A DNA stretch of 64,000 bases, taken from positions 47,218,001-47,282,000 of the forward strand of contig NC_072895.1 of NCBI RefSeq assembly GCF_027943255.1, given 5' to 3'. The notes under the pieces were generated by a model. That model saw nothing but the letters and a program-made list of their open reading frames with translations. It did no database searches and was not told where the DNA came from. Position 1 is the stretch's first letter, and each line of letters begins with the position of its first letter. Source of the stretch: Anastrepha obliqua (Eukaryota; Arthropoda; Insecta; Diptera; Tephritidae). Of the stretch, positions 21,637 through 33,130 are shown piece after piece. Both the position numbers and the translations under genes were made by a program.

Positions 21637-22185
21637 TAGGGTTATTCAATAGGTGCGCTTCAACTTTTTTCCGATAGGGTGGGCGAACGACGCAATATTT
21701 TTTATTTTTCGCTTGTCATTTGTAAATTTCATTAGTATACATTTCATCATGGAACGCTACACATTTGAGCAACGATTGCAAATCGTGCAAATTTTTATGA
21801 AAATAATCGTTCTGTTGCTGCTACTTTAAGAGCATTACGGCCATTTTACGGTCCATTTAACAAGCCGTCCCGTTTTGGGGTTATGTGAAGTCATTGGTCT
21901 ACAGTAACAAGCCGGCGACGATTTGTGAGCTCAGAGCCAATATTGAACGCGAAATTGCTGGAATTTCACCCGATTTATGCAAAAGAGTGGTCGAAAATTG
22001 GGTTCAACGATTGGACTTCGTAAAACGTGCACGCGGTGGTCATGCAAAAGAAATCCAATTTCATACTTAAATGTATGTATATGTTCAAACTCGATAATAA
22101 AAAAAAAATTAGTTAAAAAAGTCAAACCGTTTGTGTTTTATTCAAAAAAGTTCAAAAGTTGAAGCGCTCTTACTGAAAAACCCTA
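21637..22185 (+). mobile_element. Mariner-type deletion derivative (549 bp)
   Basis: TA duplication at 21,635-21,636 and 22,186-22,187. The ends are inverted repeats TAGGGTTATTCAATAGGTGC and, reversed, TAGGGTTTTTCAGTAAGAGC, both followed by GCTTCAACTTTT. The plus strand keeps the helix-turn-helix start MERYTFEQRLQIVQIF (from 21,749). It then jumps over the catalytic core to the C-terminus YVKSLVYSNKPATICELRA and ENWVQRLDFVKRARGGH, ending at 22,070. So it is a transposase gene with the whole catalytic domain removed. Confidence 0.75.
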
Positions 22186-22344
22186 TATTTTATATACATT
22201 ACATATATCCATTAATGTGTTGCAGATGGTCATACAGTTCAGACACAATTTTTTTTCTATTTTTGGCGTACTCCAATGATTGTGAACAAGTGCTACTTTG
22301 CACTAAGTAGACAATGGAGCAGTTAAACCCTCTCTCGACAAACA

Positions 22345-22767
22345 AAACTAACACTTTATAAGGCACTCTTCATGCCCGTCCTATCATATGAAGTGTGTTT
22401 GAGACAAAGATTCTGAGGAAGATTTTTGGACCTTTGCACGTTGGTGACAGCGAGTATCGTAGGCCATGGCTCAATGAGCAGTATAGGCTTTACGACGACA
22501 TAGAGTAGCAAATAAAGAACCAGCGGCTTCGTTGGATGGGTCATGTCGTCCGAATGGATACAAACGCTCCGGCTCTTTAAATATTTGAAAGCTGGTGGTA
22601 GCAAAGCAGGCTTACTCTGCGTTAAAAAAATCAGGTGGATAAGGACTAGGCTTCACTTGGTGTGCCGAACTGACACCGGTTAATACAAGAAAAAAAACGA
22701 CCGGTGCGCTTTGTTAACCTCAGCCAAAATTGCGTAAGCTGCTATCGCACCAATCAAGAAGAAAAAG
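22345..22767 (+). pseudogene. LINE fragment, C-terminal reverse-transcriptase region
   Basis: On the plus strand, with frameshifts: TKLTLYKALFMPVLSYEV (a block like LYKTLIxPVLTYG), then FGPLHVGDSEYRRPW in a shifted frame, then QRLRWMGHVVRMDTNAP, typical of the C-terminal part of LINE polyproteins in insects. It ends in CCAATCAAGAAGAAAAAGAAG, which looks like a 3' end. At least two stops interrupt it. The clade (RTE/CR1-like) is a guess. Confidence 0.65.
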
Positions 22768-23575
22768 AAGATGATCATAAAGCAAAAAAGTCGGCACAAA
22801 AGTTCCGCTCATATTGACTTATTAGGATTTTCGATTGCTACAGCAGGCCATTAAATGTATTTAGCTTGTTTAATGCTTCTTCATTTTACTCCGGTAGTAC
22901 GCATTTTTTTTACATACGAATAAAGTATTGTTAGTGTACTTCTCAGGTACCAACTCATTTATCGCTCTAAGTATTTGCACTTCTAATTTACAACGAAAAT
23001 ACAATCCAGTGGAATGCAGAAGAGTAAAAAGCAATTAGAACGAGTGATCTAACGCCTTAATTTTATTCGATGCTTAAAGGTATCGGGACATCATATATAA
23101 ATGTTTTAAATCAATTAATAGTATTTCTCTTTTTGGTTATCGAATCCCTTACCTTATTTGATTACTTCATCGTTTCTACATCAACTTATATGCTACGAAC
23201 ACGCATACAGCTATGGTCAGCTAAATAATAACATGAAGGTAAGTAGTAGTTTCCATTAGCCTAATCCGGGCGATATGCTCGGATGGCCGGTTTATTGAGA
23301 GGCACATAAAAGTGCCTCAGAAACTAAGATCAGAAGTCGTTTTTTAAGAAAAATGAATTAAGCAGTTCAGAAGACATTAAAATTTTAGCAAAATAAAAAA
23401 AATGGCATTAAAAACAAAAATCAAAAACTCTTTCAAAGCATTCATCTGAGGAATATTCTCTGGTAGCGGTGGGAATTCTCAAAGAAATTCCGCCACTGTA
23501 TATAAAAAAAATAAAAGACAGGTTACATTTTTCGTATTAAGCGAAAATAACACACGCAAAGGCTGCAGTATAATT
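22768..23575. other. No recognisable gene
   Basis: A+T-rich. I see no domain, hairpin or tail worth naming. Confidence 0.4.
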
Positions 23576-24135
23576 CCTAGACGGTGCATTTTTTATGTCA
23601 TCCTTGATATTTGTCAACTAGACAGATATACAATTTTACACGATAGAACAACGCATTAAAATTTTTGAAACTTATTATGAAAATGTTCGATCTTTAAGAA
23701 CAACATTTCGCAAAATTCACGTCTTTTTTTGTTGGAAATAATCATACGAATGAGTCGACAATTCGAAAGTGGATGAAAAAATGTCAAGAAGGTGGGGTTG
23801 AAAAAAGGCTGGCAGACCGACCAGAGTCGGATTTTCTGAAAAATAGAGTGTATGTGATTAAGGAAACAACGATTCCAGGCTGAAACGCAACATGCGGATC
23901 GAGATAGGTGAACTCAATGCGATAATGTGTGAGCGAGTCCCTACAAATTTTAGTTCTCGTAAGGCAGCCTGAGACGTGCTTATGGTGGACATTTATAGTA
24001 AATTATGTAATTTTTGATAATTGCTATAAGCTGTATTTTGAATAAAAATAGTGAAACCTGAAAAAATCGAAATGTTTCCATGTTTTATAATATTTTAATA
24101 CAACACCTAGGCGCGTCTTTTGAAAGACCCTTTAT
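23576..24135 (+). mobile_element. Mariner-type element, family A copy 2
   Basis: The right end, CCTAGGCGCGTCTTTTGAAAG, matches the family A end at 4804; the left end is cut at CCTAG. The plus strand from about 23,640 reads IEQRIKIFETYYENVRSLRT, then HTNESTIRKWMKKCQEGG, a two-part helix-turn-helix as in the N-terminal domains of mariner relatives (DUF4817-like). Then comes a noncoding tail with GTATTTTGAATAAAAATAGTG. The catalytic region is missing, so it is non-autonomous. Confidence 0.65.
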
Positions 24136-24846
24136 AAGAAATTGCTCTCAGGCATCATCGGTGCGGAATGGGTTAAAATCAATGTGTATGCCGCTGCGTT
24201 GCTAATTAGTCGTCCATCGCTGTATCTATATTTTAAACGCGCGTATACCAAACTTCGAGTAACTCTGAACGGAAGATATTAAATGAATATTAATTCGTGT
24301 AGGATTTTAGTTTAACAAATTTTATTTTAATTCAATTATCACCAATTACCGATCGACTGCTTGGCTTTCTGTTTAGCGAGTCAACAAAAACTACTGAAAC
24401 TATCATACATACGTACTATAATTAATACAGTTGCATTCAATTGTATATTATTAGAACAAATGTTCATACTTACATAAACAGATACAAATGTAGATGCCAG
24501 TTAACTTTAAGGCCTTACGCAGCAAGAGTAAGTCATCGAAGTTCACTTGATTATTGATGGACTAGTATTTGTAGAGTAACTGCTTCTAGTTGTTAATTAA
24601 ATAATTGAAAAAGAAAACAGCGAATAAAGGGGCTAATTTTCAAGTATTTATAACGAGTGTTTTTTAAGATGTACAACTTTTTTTAAATAAAATATACAAG
24701 AAAATTGACAAAAATGCCAATAATTTGGCTTATTAGCTTGCCAAATTAGACTGTTTAAAAGGTACCTACTCGTAGTTTGCGCTAAGTTACACTGCGTTCA
24801 AAATAATAGGAGCGTGACGAATTTCCAAGTTTTTACTTTTTTTGTA
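24136..24846. other. No recognisable gene
   Basis: A+T-rich spacer between two mariner-type elements. No coding evidence. Confidence 0.4.
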
Positions 24847-25772
24847 AAGGGTGGCTAAGTTTCAAGGGCTTGTGTTGATTTTCAATAAAATACAATTTTT
24901 TTAGGAAATTATTGTCATTTCTCTTTATTATGATAATACTGTATGGCTCAATTACGCATAGAATATAATATCGGCCAAATGGCTGCCGTGGCCTCGGCGG
25001 AACACCTCCATCCGATGGTCCAAATTTTCGATGACGCTGAGGCATAATTGAGGTTCTATGCCGTTAATGTGCCGAATTATCTCATCCTTTAGCTCTTGAA
25101 TTGTTGCTGGCTTATCAACGTACATCTTTTCTTTCAAATAACCCCAAAGAAAGAAGTCCAACGGTGTCGAATTACACGATCTTGGCGGCCAATTCACATC
25201 GCCGCGACGTGAGATTATTCGCCCATGAAATTTTTCGCGCCAGAGAGCCATTGTTTCGTTAGCTGTGTGACAAGTGGCACCGTCCTGTTGAAACGACATA
25301 TCGTCCACATCCATATCTTCCAATTCGGGTCATAAAAAGTTCGTTATCATCCCACGATAGCGAACACTATTCACAGTAACTGCCTGACCGGCCTCATTTT
25401 GGAAAAATGTACGGCCCAATGATGTCGCCGGCCCATAAACCGCACCAAACAGTCACTATTTGTGGGTGCATTGGTTTTTCGGCAATCAGTCTTGGATTAT
25501 CATTCGCCCAAATGCGGCAATTCTGCTTATTGACGAATCCACTGAGGTGAAAATGTGCCTCATGACTGAAGATGATTTTATTCGAAATGCATTTTGGATT
25601 GAACGCCCGTTTTCATAATAAGCCTGAATAACTTTAACGCTTGCTCGATTGTGTATCTTTCCATGGTTCAAATTGAGTTAGTCTGAAATTGAAAAATGTC
25701 AAATGAAATGCAGAAAAATACTTGACGTTTAGGTGTGGTTCACATTCAACATCGGCCCTTAAAACCACCCTT
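24847..25772 (-). mobile_element. Mariner-type transposon, internally deleted
   Basis: TA at 24,845-24,846 and 25,773-25,774. Ends read AAGGGTGGCTAAGTTTCAAG and, reversed, AAGGGTGGTTTTAAGGGCC. Minus strand: start MNHGKIHNRASVKVIQAYYE (25,671) with HTH character, then a deletion, then HFHLSGFVNKQNCRIWAND (first-Asp region) and MHPQIVTVWCGLWAG. After a frameshift near 25,330 comes FQQDGATCHTANETMAL with the second Asp. The third block, WPPRSCNSTPLDFFLWGYLK, has Ser-Thr-Pro-Leu-Asp. It ends at 24,952. Part of the helix-turn-helix region is lost and the frame is broken. Confidence 0.75.
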
Positions 25773-25899
25773 TACTAATTTTTTTTTTACGTTTTTACAA
25801 AATGAATGCACAATACAAAATGCATACAATAAAAGTCATATGACTCCAAGCTCCCAACATTGTATACAATTCAAAAAATTTTACAAATAAAAAAAATAC

Positions 25900-26060
25900 A
25901 TCACAATTTCCAACTTTTTATTCAGAAGAAATTCTTGGTATGCAGTTTATAGCCCATTTAATAATAGTGCAAAGTTGCACAGTGAAAGTTTCAAGTAATT
26001 CAAATTCTCGTTTATGTTTGGCAATTTTTTTTTCAGGAAAAAAATGTTAAAAGAAGCGAT
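25900..26060 (+). repeat. Dispersed noncoding repeat, copy 3
   Basis: Core GGTATGCAGTTTATAGCCC at 25,937-25,955. The downstream flank includes TGTTTGGCAATTTT, also found after the core in the copy at 44,243. Confidence 0.45.
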
Positions 26061-26239
26061 TTTGAGAAACTTAAAACTTTCCCTTTATTATACTAGCATA
26101 GAATTTATTCTGCTATAAAACGGCGTACCAAGAAATTTTCTAAAAATTCGCATTAAAAAGTTGAAAATTTAAGAAGTAAATGAACCAAACAGGTACATAG
26201 AAAAAAAGGAACTTTCGATTAGAAGTTGACGACCAACAG

Positions 26240-27960
26240 TGGATAATTACATTTGCATTAACAGCTCCAAGCTACTGATGGAAGTCAACATGTGATACCT
26301 CAATATCCGCAGGAGTAACAAAAAAATTAGAGCCCAAATATCTAAATCTTTGCCCGACGAGAGCAAGGTAGCTGGGAAGAAGGTGATGAGATGATTCCAT
26401 CTCAACCTCCAGACAGCTTCTGCAGAAAGGACTTCAAGCAATCCCAAGTCTCACCGCATGGACACCTAACGGACAATTTGCGTAAGGTTACCTATCAAAT
26501 TCGAGGGCTACAGATTTGTTAGCCTTAGAAGTTCCCTCGAGTGCCCCCGATCTACCCGTGTGCAGAAGGATCTCGCGGCCTTGCACGTTTGCACACTAAC
26601 CCAGCGTGCTCCATTTTTCCAGGCCTAGACCACAGTTTCTCAGAGGAACCCCAATCCTCTCGTTTTGCGATGAAACCATCTCCAGGGTCTCTGCCTAGCC
26701 ATCTCATCAGCCCAGCAGTCTCCGTCTATGACGCTGTGGCAGGGAACAAAAATAAGCTTAATATCGAAATATTCGATTGCAGCCTAGAGAGAAGCCAGGC
26801 ATTCCCCGACTAATTTCGAACTCACAAACAACGATCCCAAGGCCCTAATTGGCGCTTGACTGCCGGAGTAGATAATTACGTTCTTTGCTGTAATTACAGA
26901 AGTAAGCAAGCAATCCAATGATTTCTTAATTGCGCCTACCTCCGGTAGGAAAACAGTGCCGTGGTCCGGAAGCCTAAATTTAAACTTGATGAGGAGCTCC
27001 TCGCATGATACTCTCCCACCTATTCTTCCGTCCAACTTCGAGCCATCCGTAAACATGTTTGCCATGCCCCGTCTCCAAATATTGAGGGAATATGAATCCT
27101 TGCGATGTCTGATGACGGCTATCACATTTAGCATGGCGTTAAGTGCTAGAGGTGAAGTGGTCTGAAACGCCCCAATGAGGGGCTGACATCCAGCAATTTT
27201 CGCCAGGCAAACAGTCCCTACAACAAAATTGGCTGTGCAGTTGTGTTATTGAGCCAAAATGTAATTATAAGCGGGTGCCCTATATTCTGCCGATAGCGCC
27301 CTTATATGCATACAAGATGACTGTTGCCTTCCGAATTCTCTCCTGAATATTGGGTTTCCACGTTAGCCCTCTGCCAAGAATGAGTCCTAGGTACTTCACT
27401 CTGTCAAGGAGCACCAACGGAACGTCTGCTATTGAGGGGAGAAAGACTCTAGATATTTTATATTACCTCAAAAATAAGAAGGGTTTCGTCTTCAGAGGAT
27501 TTAGCGAAAGAGCGCCATCTGCGCTCCATTTCACAACCAAATTTAGATAACCTTGCATCAGTTCCATCAGAGTATTTAAAAACTTCCCTCTGACAATAAG
27601 TGCCTCGTCATCCGCGCAAGCAATCGCAGTAATTGCAGTTTTTCCTCTTCAGCTCCTCCAACAAGTCATTAAGCACAACGACCGAGAGAAGTAGCAAGAG
27701 ACCCTGCTCATATGCCTAATAAGATCGCTTCCTATCCCTTTTTTATCCAGAGACCTGGTGATTACCTCCGGAAGGACATTGTTAGAAGCCCCCTCAATGT
27801 CGAGGAAGGCGCCCACAGTGAACGCTTTCTGAAAAAGGGGCTCCCCAATATCTTTAACACTAGTATGCAACGGAGACCCTACGATCTGCGTTTACAAAAC
27901 GTATATTGAGCGTACGATAAACGCCCCGAGGAATTTGCTAGGCTAAGACAGCAGCTTTTT
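26240..27960 (-). pseudogene. LINE with reverse transcriptase and RNase H, degenerate
   Basis: On the minus strand from the right: the reverse-transcriptase block AFTVGAFLDIEGASNNVLPE (27,870-27,649), then heavily shifted sequence including a TPQGG-like segment. RNase H follows at 27,134-26,784 as MFTDGSKLDGRIGG (first Asp) and LPDHGTVFLPEVGAIKKSL (Glu). The third acidic position reads YSGSQAPIRAL, Gly instead of Asp. A C-terminal segment near 26,340-26,450 resembles the LVARRLKSLG block of 31,627-31,812. The domain order (RT, RNase H, Cys/His tail) fits I/LOA-type fly LINEs. Clearly dead. Confidence 0.7.
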
Positions 27961-29079
27961 CTGATAAGGTTCGAGCCCATTCTCCAGTAATATTTCATAA
28001 AGCTCATAAATGGAAAATGAATATTTCTTCTAAAAATATATGTTTCTACTTATGTAATGCTAGTTAAAATTGTTTATGCTGAGTGAAAAGTTTTTAATAA
28101 ATAATTATGAAGCCTTTATGGTTTGGTCATTGCTAGAGAGAACAGTTGAACACACAGAACGTGCACTTTGCAAGTAAAATGTCACGATTTGTAAACTTTG
28201 TTGGGGTCGCATAATAATTTGCTAGGGTACAGTGAACAGAAATGCTATAACCATCAGTTTTCTTAGACAGCAAGTTTGTCGCAAGTTTTAGAACATGTCC
28301 ATCTATAAAGACACCCGTTATAGTGATAAGTGTTATTTATATGAACATTATTTTCCTTGAATACATTACGTAAATTTGCTGCAGTATGAATGTAATATTT
28401 TTAACCCACACTAAGCTAAATATTATAAGTAAGCACTAATTAGTGCAAATTGAGGAAGTAGTAAATTATGTCTGCACATACAATAGTAAACGAAATAAAC
28501 TTAATAATCTATGATCACCAACAAGATTTAGACAATCAAAGTAATTTAGTAGTTAAAATGTAGCTTTTTATACAAAGTGGCGCGAAATTAGCCGCCCTAT
28601 CGGAAGATTTCCAGTTGTTGCAAATGGCGTGGTATGCCAATCATATTTGACACTTGCGAATTAGACAACTGTAGTATACAAACAAACAACCAAAAAGTTG
28701 TTCAAAAACCACTTTCGATGATTAATCTTGCACCACCTTCCATATACCTTCGCCCTTATGCCAGAAACATGAATGTGTAAAAATGAAAATGTTGGGAAAT
28801 CAAGTTTGAAATTTTATTGCTTTGGTAAAATTATTTGGTATGGGAATAGGTTTCCACCGTCGTAAAAGAGGTGTCGCTGCTGATACTATTTTTGTGTTCG
28901 CTTTAGTAATATACTGGTGATTTGAAGTGTAAAGATTCTTTTTTATCTGACGTCAAAAATGTCTATGTTCGTCCCAGCATTTGACTTCCCGCAAGCTTCA
29001 TTATCCCCTTTTCAAGAAAAGTGCAGCTGAAACGTGTCGTATATTGATCAGTATTTACGGTAATCACGCTCTATGAAAT
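27961..29079. other. No recognisable gene
   Basis: A+T-rich; short open frames without domain character. The right part may include unrecognised 5' sequence of the following mariner. Confidence 0.4.
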
Positions 29080-29960
29080 GTACTTGTAAATAGTGGTTTC
29101 GACGCTTCCAAAGTGGCAATTTCGACGTGAGTGATAAAGATCGAAGATCGCGAAGGGGCACCAAAAAAATTCGAAGACACTCAACTACAGCAATTATTGG
29201 ATGAAGACGCAAGTCAAACACTTGATGAACCCTTGATTGCTGACAGATCAACCGTTGATAAACGCGATGGGACTAGTCCAGGAGGAAGGTAACTAGGTGT
29301 CCCATCAATTGAAAGAGAGGAATATCGAGAGACGTTTGGTGACGTGCGAGATGCTTCTTGAATGGCAGAAAAGAAAAGCATCGCATAGTCACTGGCGATG
29401 AAAAATGGATCTATTATGATAAGCCTAAGCGTCGAAAATGTTGGAGTCACCTGGCAGGCTCATCAAGCCCATCGAAAACGAAAAAAAATATTAATGCTTC
29501 AAAGGATATCAGAAGGATGTCATCTATTATGAACTCCTTAAGCCATTTCAAACCATCACTGGCGATTGCTGCCGACTGCAGCTAATGCGTTTGAATCGAG
29601 CTCTCAACGAAAAGTGGCCGGAATGGGACGGTAGACATGACAAACCGCTTTTGCTGCATGACAACGCCCGGCCACACGTTGCTAAATCGATCCAGAAATA
29701 TTTAGATGCACTGAATTGGGAAATCTTGCCCCATCCGCCGTATTTCCAAGACATTGCACCTTGTGATTACCGTCTGTTCCGATCAATGCAGTCAGCCCTT
29801 ATTGGAGAGCGGTTCACTTCTTACGAGAGCATCGCAGACTGGCTCAATGAATCGATCAAGTCAAAAGAACTCGAATTTTTCGTCAGAGGAATCCGTATGC
29901 TGCCTGAAAGATGGAGTAAAGTTGTAACTTCCAATGGCACGTACTTCATATAATATCATT
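29080..29960 (+). pseudogene. Mariner transposase pseudogene (DD34D type)
   Basis: Plus strand, three pieces in different frames. A linker with KKFEDTQLQQLLDEDASQT follows a FQSGNFDVSDKD block. Then VPHQLKERNIERRLVTCEML leads to VTGDEKWIYYDKPKRRKCW (first Asp, from about 29,389). From 29,585: PLLLHDNARPHVAKSIQKYL (second Asp) and HPPYFQDIAPCDYRLFRSM (third Asp), ending ERWSKVVTSNGTYFI at 29,953. All three catalytic Asp are present, but frameshifts and stops prevent expression. Terminal repeats were not found. It is probably of the mellifera/cecropia side of the mariner family. Confidence 0.8.
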
Positions 29961-29984
29961 TATTATTTAATTGTTTAAAGAATT

Positions 29985-30640
29985 CATAAAATTGGCTAAG
30001 AAAGGACGCAATCTTATTCCCATACCCAATACTTCAATTTTCGGCATTAAAGCACCACACTTAGCCAGAATGAGACGCTGGTACAATGAGTTCCAAGATC
30101 GTCATGTAACATATCGCGAGATAGAGGCATCCTTGGCCATTAATGAGACCAGCATACATTTAATATTGCATAAACATTTTCAGAAAATCAGGTTATGTCG
30201 CAACTGTTCCACTAGAGAAACTTAAAACGGTTAATTCCAAGCGATACACAACCATTTTGGTCGCCAGAAGTTTTCGCAGAATTAAGAAAACCCAACCGGA
30301 GAAGACGAATCATCCTTCAAAAGGACAATGAGAGCTCTCACGTATCGGTGTCAGCCAGAGTATCAGTGACAGAGCTTTTGAGCACGCCAAAGCTCGCATT
30401 AATGGGTCATTCGCCTAACAGTCCTCATTTGGCACCTAATGATTTTTTCTTTTCATGTGCGAACATCAAAAATAAAATGCGAGGTTGACGTTTTTCAACG
30501 CCTGAAGAAACTATTGAAGCTTTTAAAGAGTTCGTTTTGGAGGTATCCACTTCTGAGTAGCAAAAGTACTTTGAAAATTAGAACAAGTGAATGTAGATTT
30601 ATATTGACTTTCAAGGAGAATATTTTGAAAAACCATAACC
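29985..30640 (+). pseudogene. Second mariner transposase pseudogene, different lineage
   Basis: It begins about 30 bp after the previous one in the same direction. It has RRWYNEFQDRHVTYREIEAS and SIHLILHKHFQKIRLC (DNA-binding linker), and RRRRIILQKDNESSHVSVSA (second Asp, about 30,325). HLAPNDFFF (third Asp, about 30,433) is followed by RFSTPEETIEAFKEFVLEV and QGEYFEK near 30,630. The segment with the first Asp is missing. Stops occur after KMRG and STSE. It is not the continuation of its neighbour because both contain the third-Asp block. Confidence 0.7.
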
Positions 30641-31544
30641 CGCCCTCAATAAATTTCTTAAAGTATGCAACATCAAATGCGACATGCTACCAAATATATT
30701 TAAATTTTGCTTATTGTAATTTTAGTATTTCGAGCCTAAATTATTTTTAATTAGTTCTATTTCAAATAAATAAACAAATAAATATTTATTTGTTGCTCTT
30801 TCGACAACAAAAATAATAAATAACCCATTACGCCTTTGCCCTTCCAAACAAAATTCTGCGAATATTTAATGACAATATCGATGGTACATACATACACATA
30901 TGTGTTATATTCCTTTTTCTTTATTTACCAGCGAACTGGCAAGATTCTCAATATTTTCTCTGTTTCAATTCCGTTGCGCTCCTTACTTCGTTTCAATTTC
31001 TGTTGATGTTTCGAAAATTCAAAATTTTTTATTTTTCCATTGCTAGCGTTTAAAACGTTTTTCCTCTCATTTTCTCCAATTGCTGCTAGTGCAGCAAGAG
31101 ACTCAATAAAATTAATTTTTTTTTTTCTACACTACCATTGCTTGGTTGGTCTTATCAGCCACTTTGCCGTGCAGCATTGACTACTTTGGCAGCTCAGCCA
31201 ATCCCAGTTCGTAGAGACACGAATCGAGTATAGCAGATAACAACTGGCGAAGCTGTTAACAAGTGTTGGCTGTATTTGTCTAACTCGCCATTGGATTTTA
31301 ATTTTTTGCAGTATTTTAGTCGGTGTTTATTTGAAGGCTTAATAGAGCATCTCAATTTATTTAGAGGATAGTATTTAGAATATTTGGGCAAAATATTGAA
31401 AAAATAATTAAATTAAATAGACGGCTGGATTTTACTGGATGGTGAGTATGCACATATGTATGTATGTACATATACTCGTATAAAAAGTCTAGGTAGGTAG
31501 GTGAAATGGTGAAGTACTACTCCTAGTAGCACTAAAGCGCCGTT
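30641..31544. other. No recognisable gene
   Basis: A+T-rich, with a CATA/ACTCGTA microsatellite patch at 31,449-31,480 and GTAGGTAGGT at 31,492-31,502. Confidence 0.45.
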
Positions 31545-32110
31545 TTGATACCATTATGAGACCACCAAAACGCAGATATCTACAGCCAACCAGAGCTAGT
31601 GATGTATTGGAGAAGATTGATGGAATTTAGATTAGCGCACTGCCCAAGGCTGTCGAAGAAGAAGCACCCAGTGACTTTAATCGTCTAGCTACCAAACCCG
31701 GACTTTTACAGAGAAAGTGCTCAACAGTATCTTTCTCTGAAAAGTCCCCACAGTTTCTGCAATGGGAATTAAATAGTAAACCTAGCTTTCCTGCGTGCGT
31801 GCCGATCATCAAATGGCCGGTAAACGGGAAGTTTGGAAATTAAATGACGCGGAGTACCCAGGACTTCCTGAGTCCCACATTTATTATACTGGGGCCAAAG
31901 AATTTTCACAATAGTATATGAAGAAATGGAGCTCCATCTGTAATGCGCTTTCCTGAGAAAAGGGAATTGCAACTGTTAACAACAGTCAGACGGATGCCGA
32001 TGATCGGGTAGGAGGTCTCTGAGACCAAATGAGTCCCCTTCTTGGCAATCTCATCAGGAATTTCATTTCCCTCTATGTTCCTATATATGTCCTGGAACAC
32101 AGATCAGAGA
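31545..32110 (-). pseudogene. LINE fragment, end of RNase H and Cys/His tail
   Basis: Minus strand from 32,100: DIYRNIEGNEIPDEIAKKGT is the last RNase H block (usually WVPGH..I.GNE..DELAK). A frame change follows. Then HCRNCGDFSEKDTVEHFLC and KSPGLVARRLKSLGASS form the Cys-Cys-His-Cys tail found at the C-terminus of RNase H-bearing LINEs. It ends at a stop at 31,627. Confidence 0.65.
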
Positions 32111-33130
32111 AATGTTATTTGTTAAAAAGTCTAACTTTTGAAAAAATCGACTGCAGTTAGCAAATTTTTGTGTATGGAAGAAAACACCCAACACAGGCAG
32201 TAAAAAAAAATGTCAAAAAACCACGCAAGTTTTCAGCCACTAGAAACTTGCACTTTATTACATCAAAATTCGAGTGTCCTGTATGCAGTTTTGTAAAGAT
32301 TATGTTTAAAAGGTGTGAAAATTTGATGGAAATTCATCACATTTAAATTTTCTAAAGTTTCAAACTTGGATTTGTATGATTGTCTTTAGAAAAATTAACT
32401 ACATTTTCATTATTGCGGGCTCTGTACCGTTTATTGTGTTTGATTATAATTGAAGACTCCTAATGAATTAAAGCCCTTTCTAGGACTTTCTGTTCCATAT
32501 CACCAATGGACCCACAGTCATCACATCTATGAAGATGAGTGAGAGGACGTGAAACACCAGACGGTGCTTCATCGCCCATCTAGCAAAACTGTAGGCCGCT
32601 TGACTCTACGAATCCTACAAGTAGTTTCCTGAAATGATAACGAAGGCTACAGTCAGAGTTCGTAAGGCCTTTCTATCGAGATTTAAGAGCCTACTTCACG
32701 CTTCTCTGCAAGGAAAGGTCAATTATCATATTTCACGTGAATTGAGTCTTAGAAAATTTCTTTAAGTGGGATTTAGTAAGCCCGCAGAAGTGCTCTGGTC
32801 CACGGAATTTTGATGTGGTGCTAAATTTCGCTAGACAATACACCTGTTCTTTGCTATCGTCACTTTCATGTCCTAGTACTTCGCCCAGCAAGACTGTGTT
32901 TTTTACCCCACCCAGGATATTGAAGATATTGAAGCATTCCTCAACGAGTTTAGATGTAATTTTGTGAGACTGCAGTACACATAGGGCTGCTTGGCTGTCT
33001 GACAAAATGCAGATTCGCTCCGAAGTAGTACCTCTTCGTAAGCATTCTCTGGCACATATTTCTATATCATGGATCTCCGCTCGTAAGACTTTGGCCTAGC
33101 CGCCCAGAGATGCCCGCTCCAGTTGAGAGC

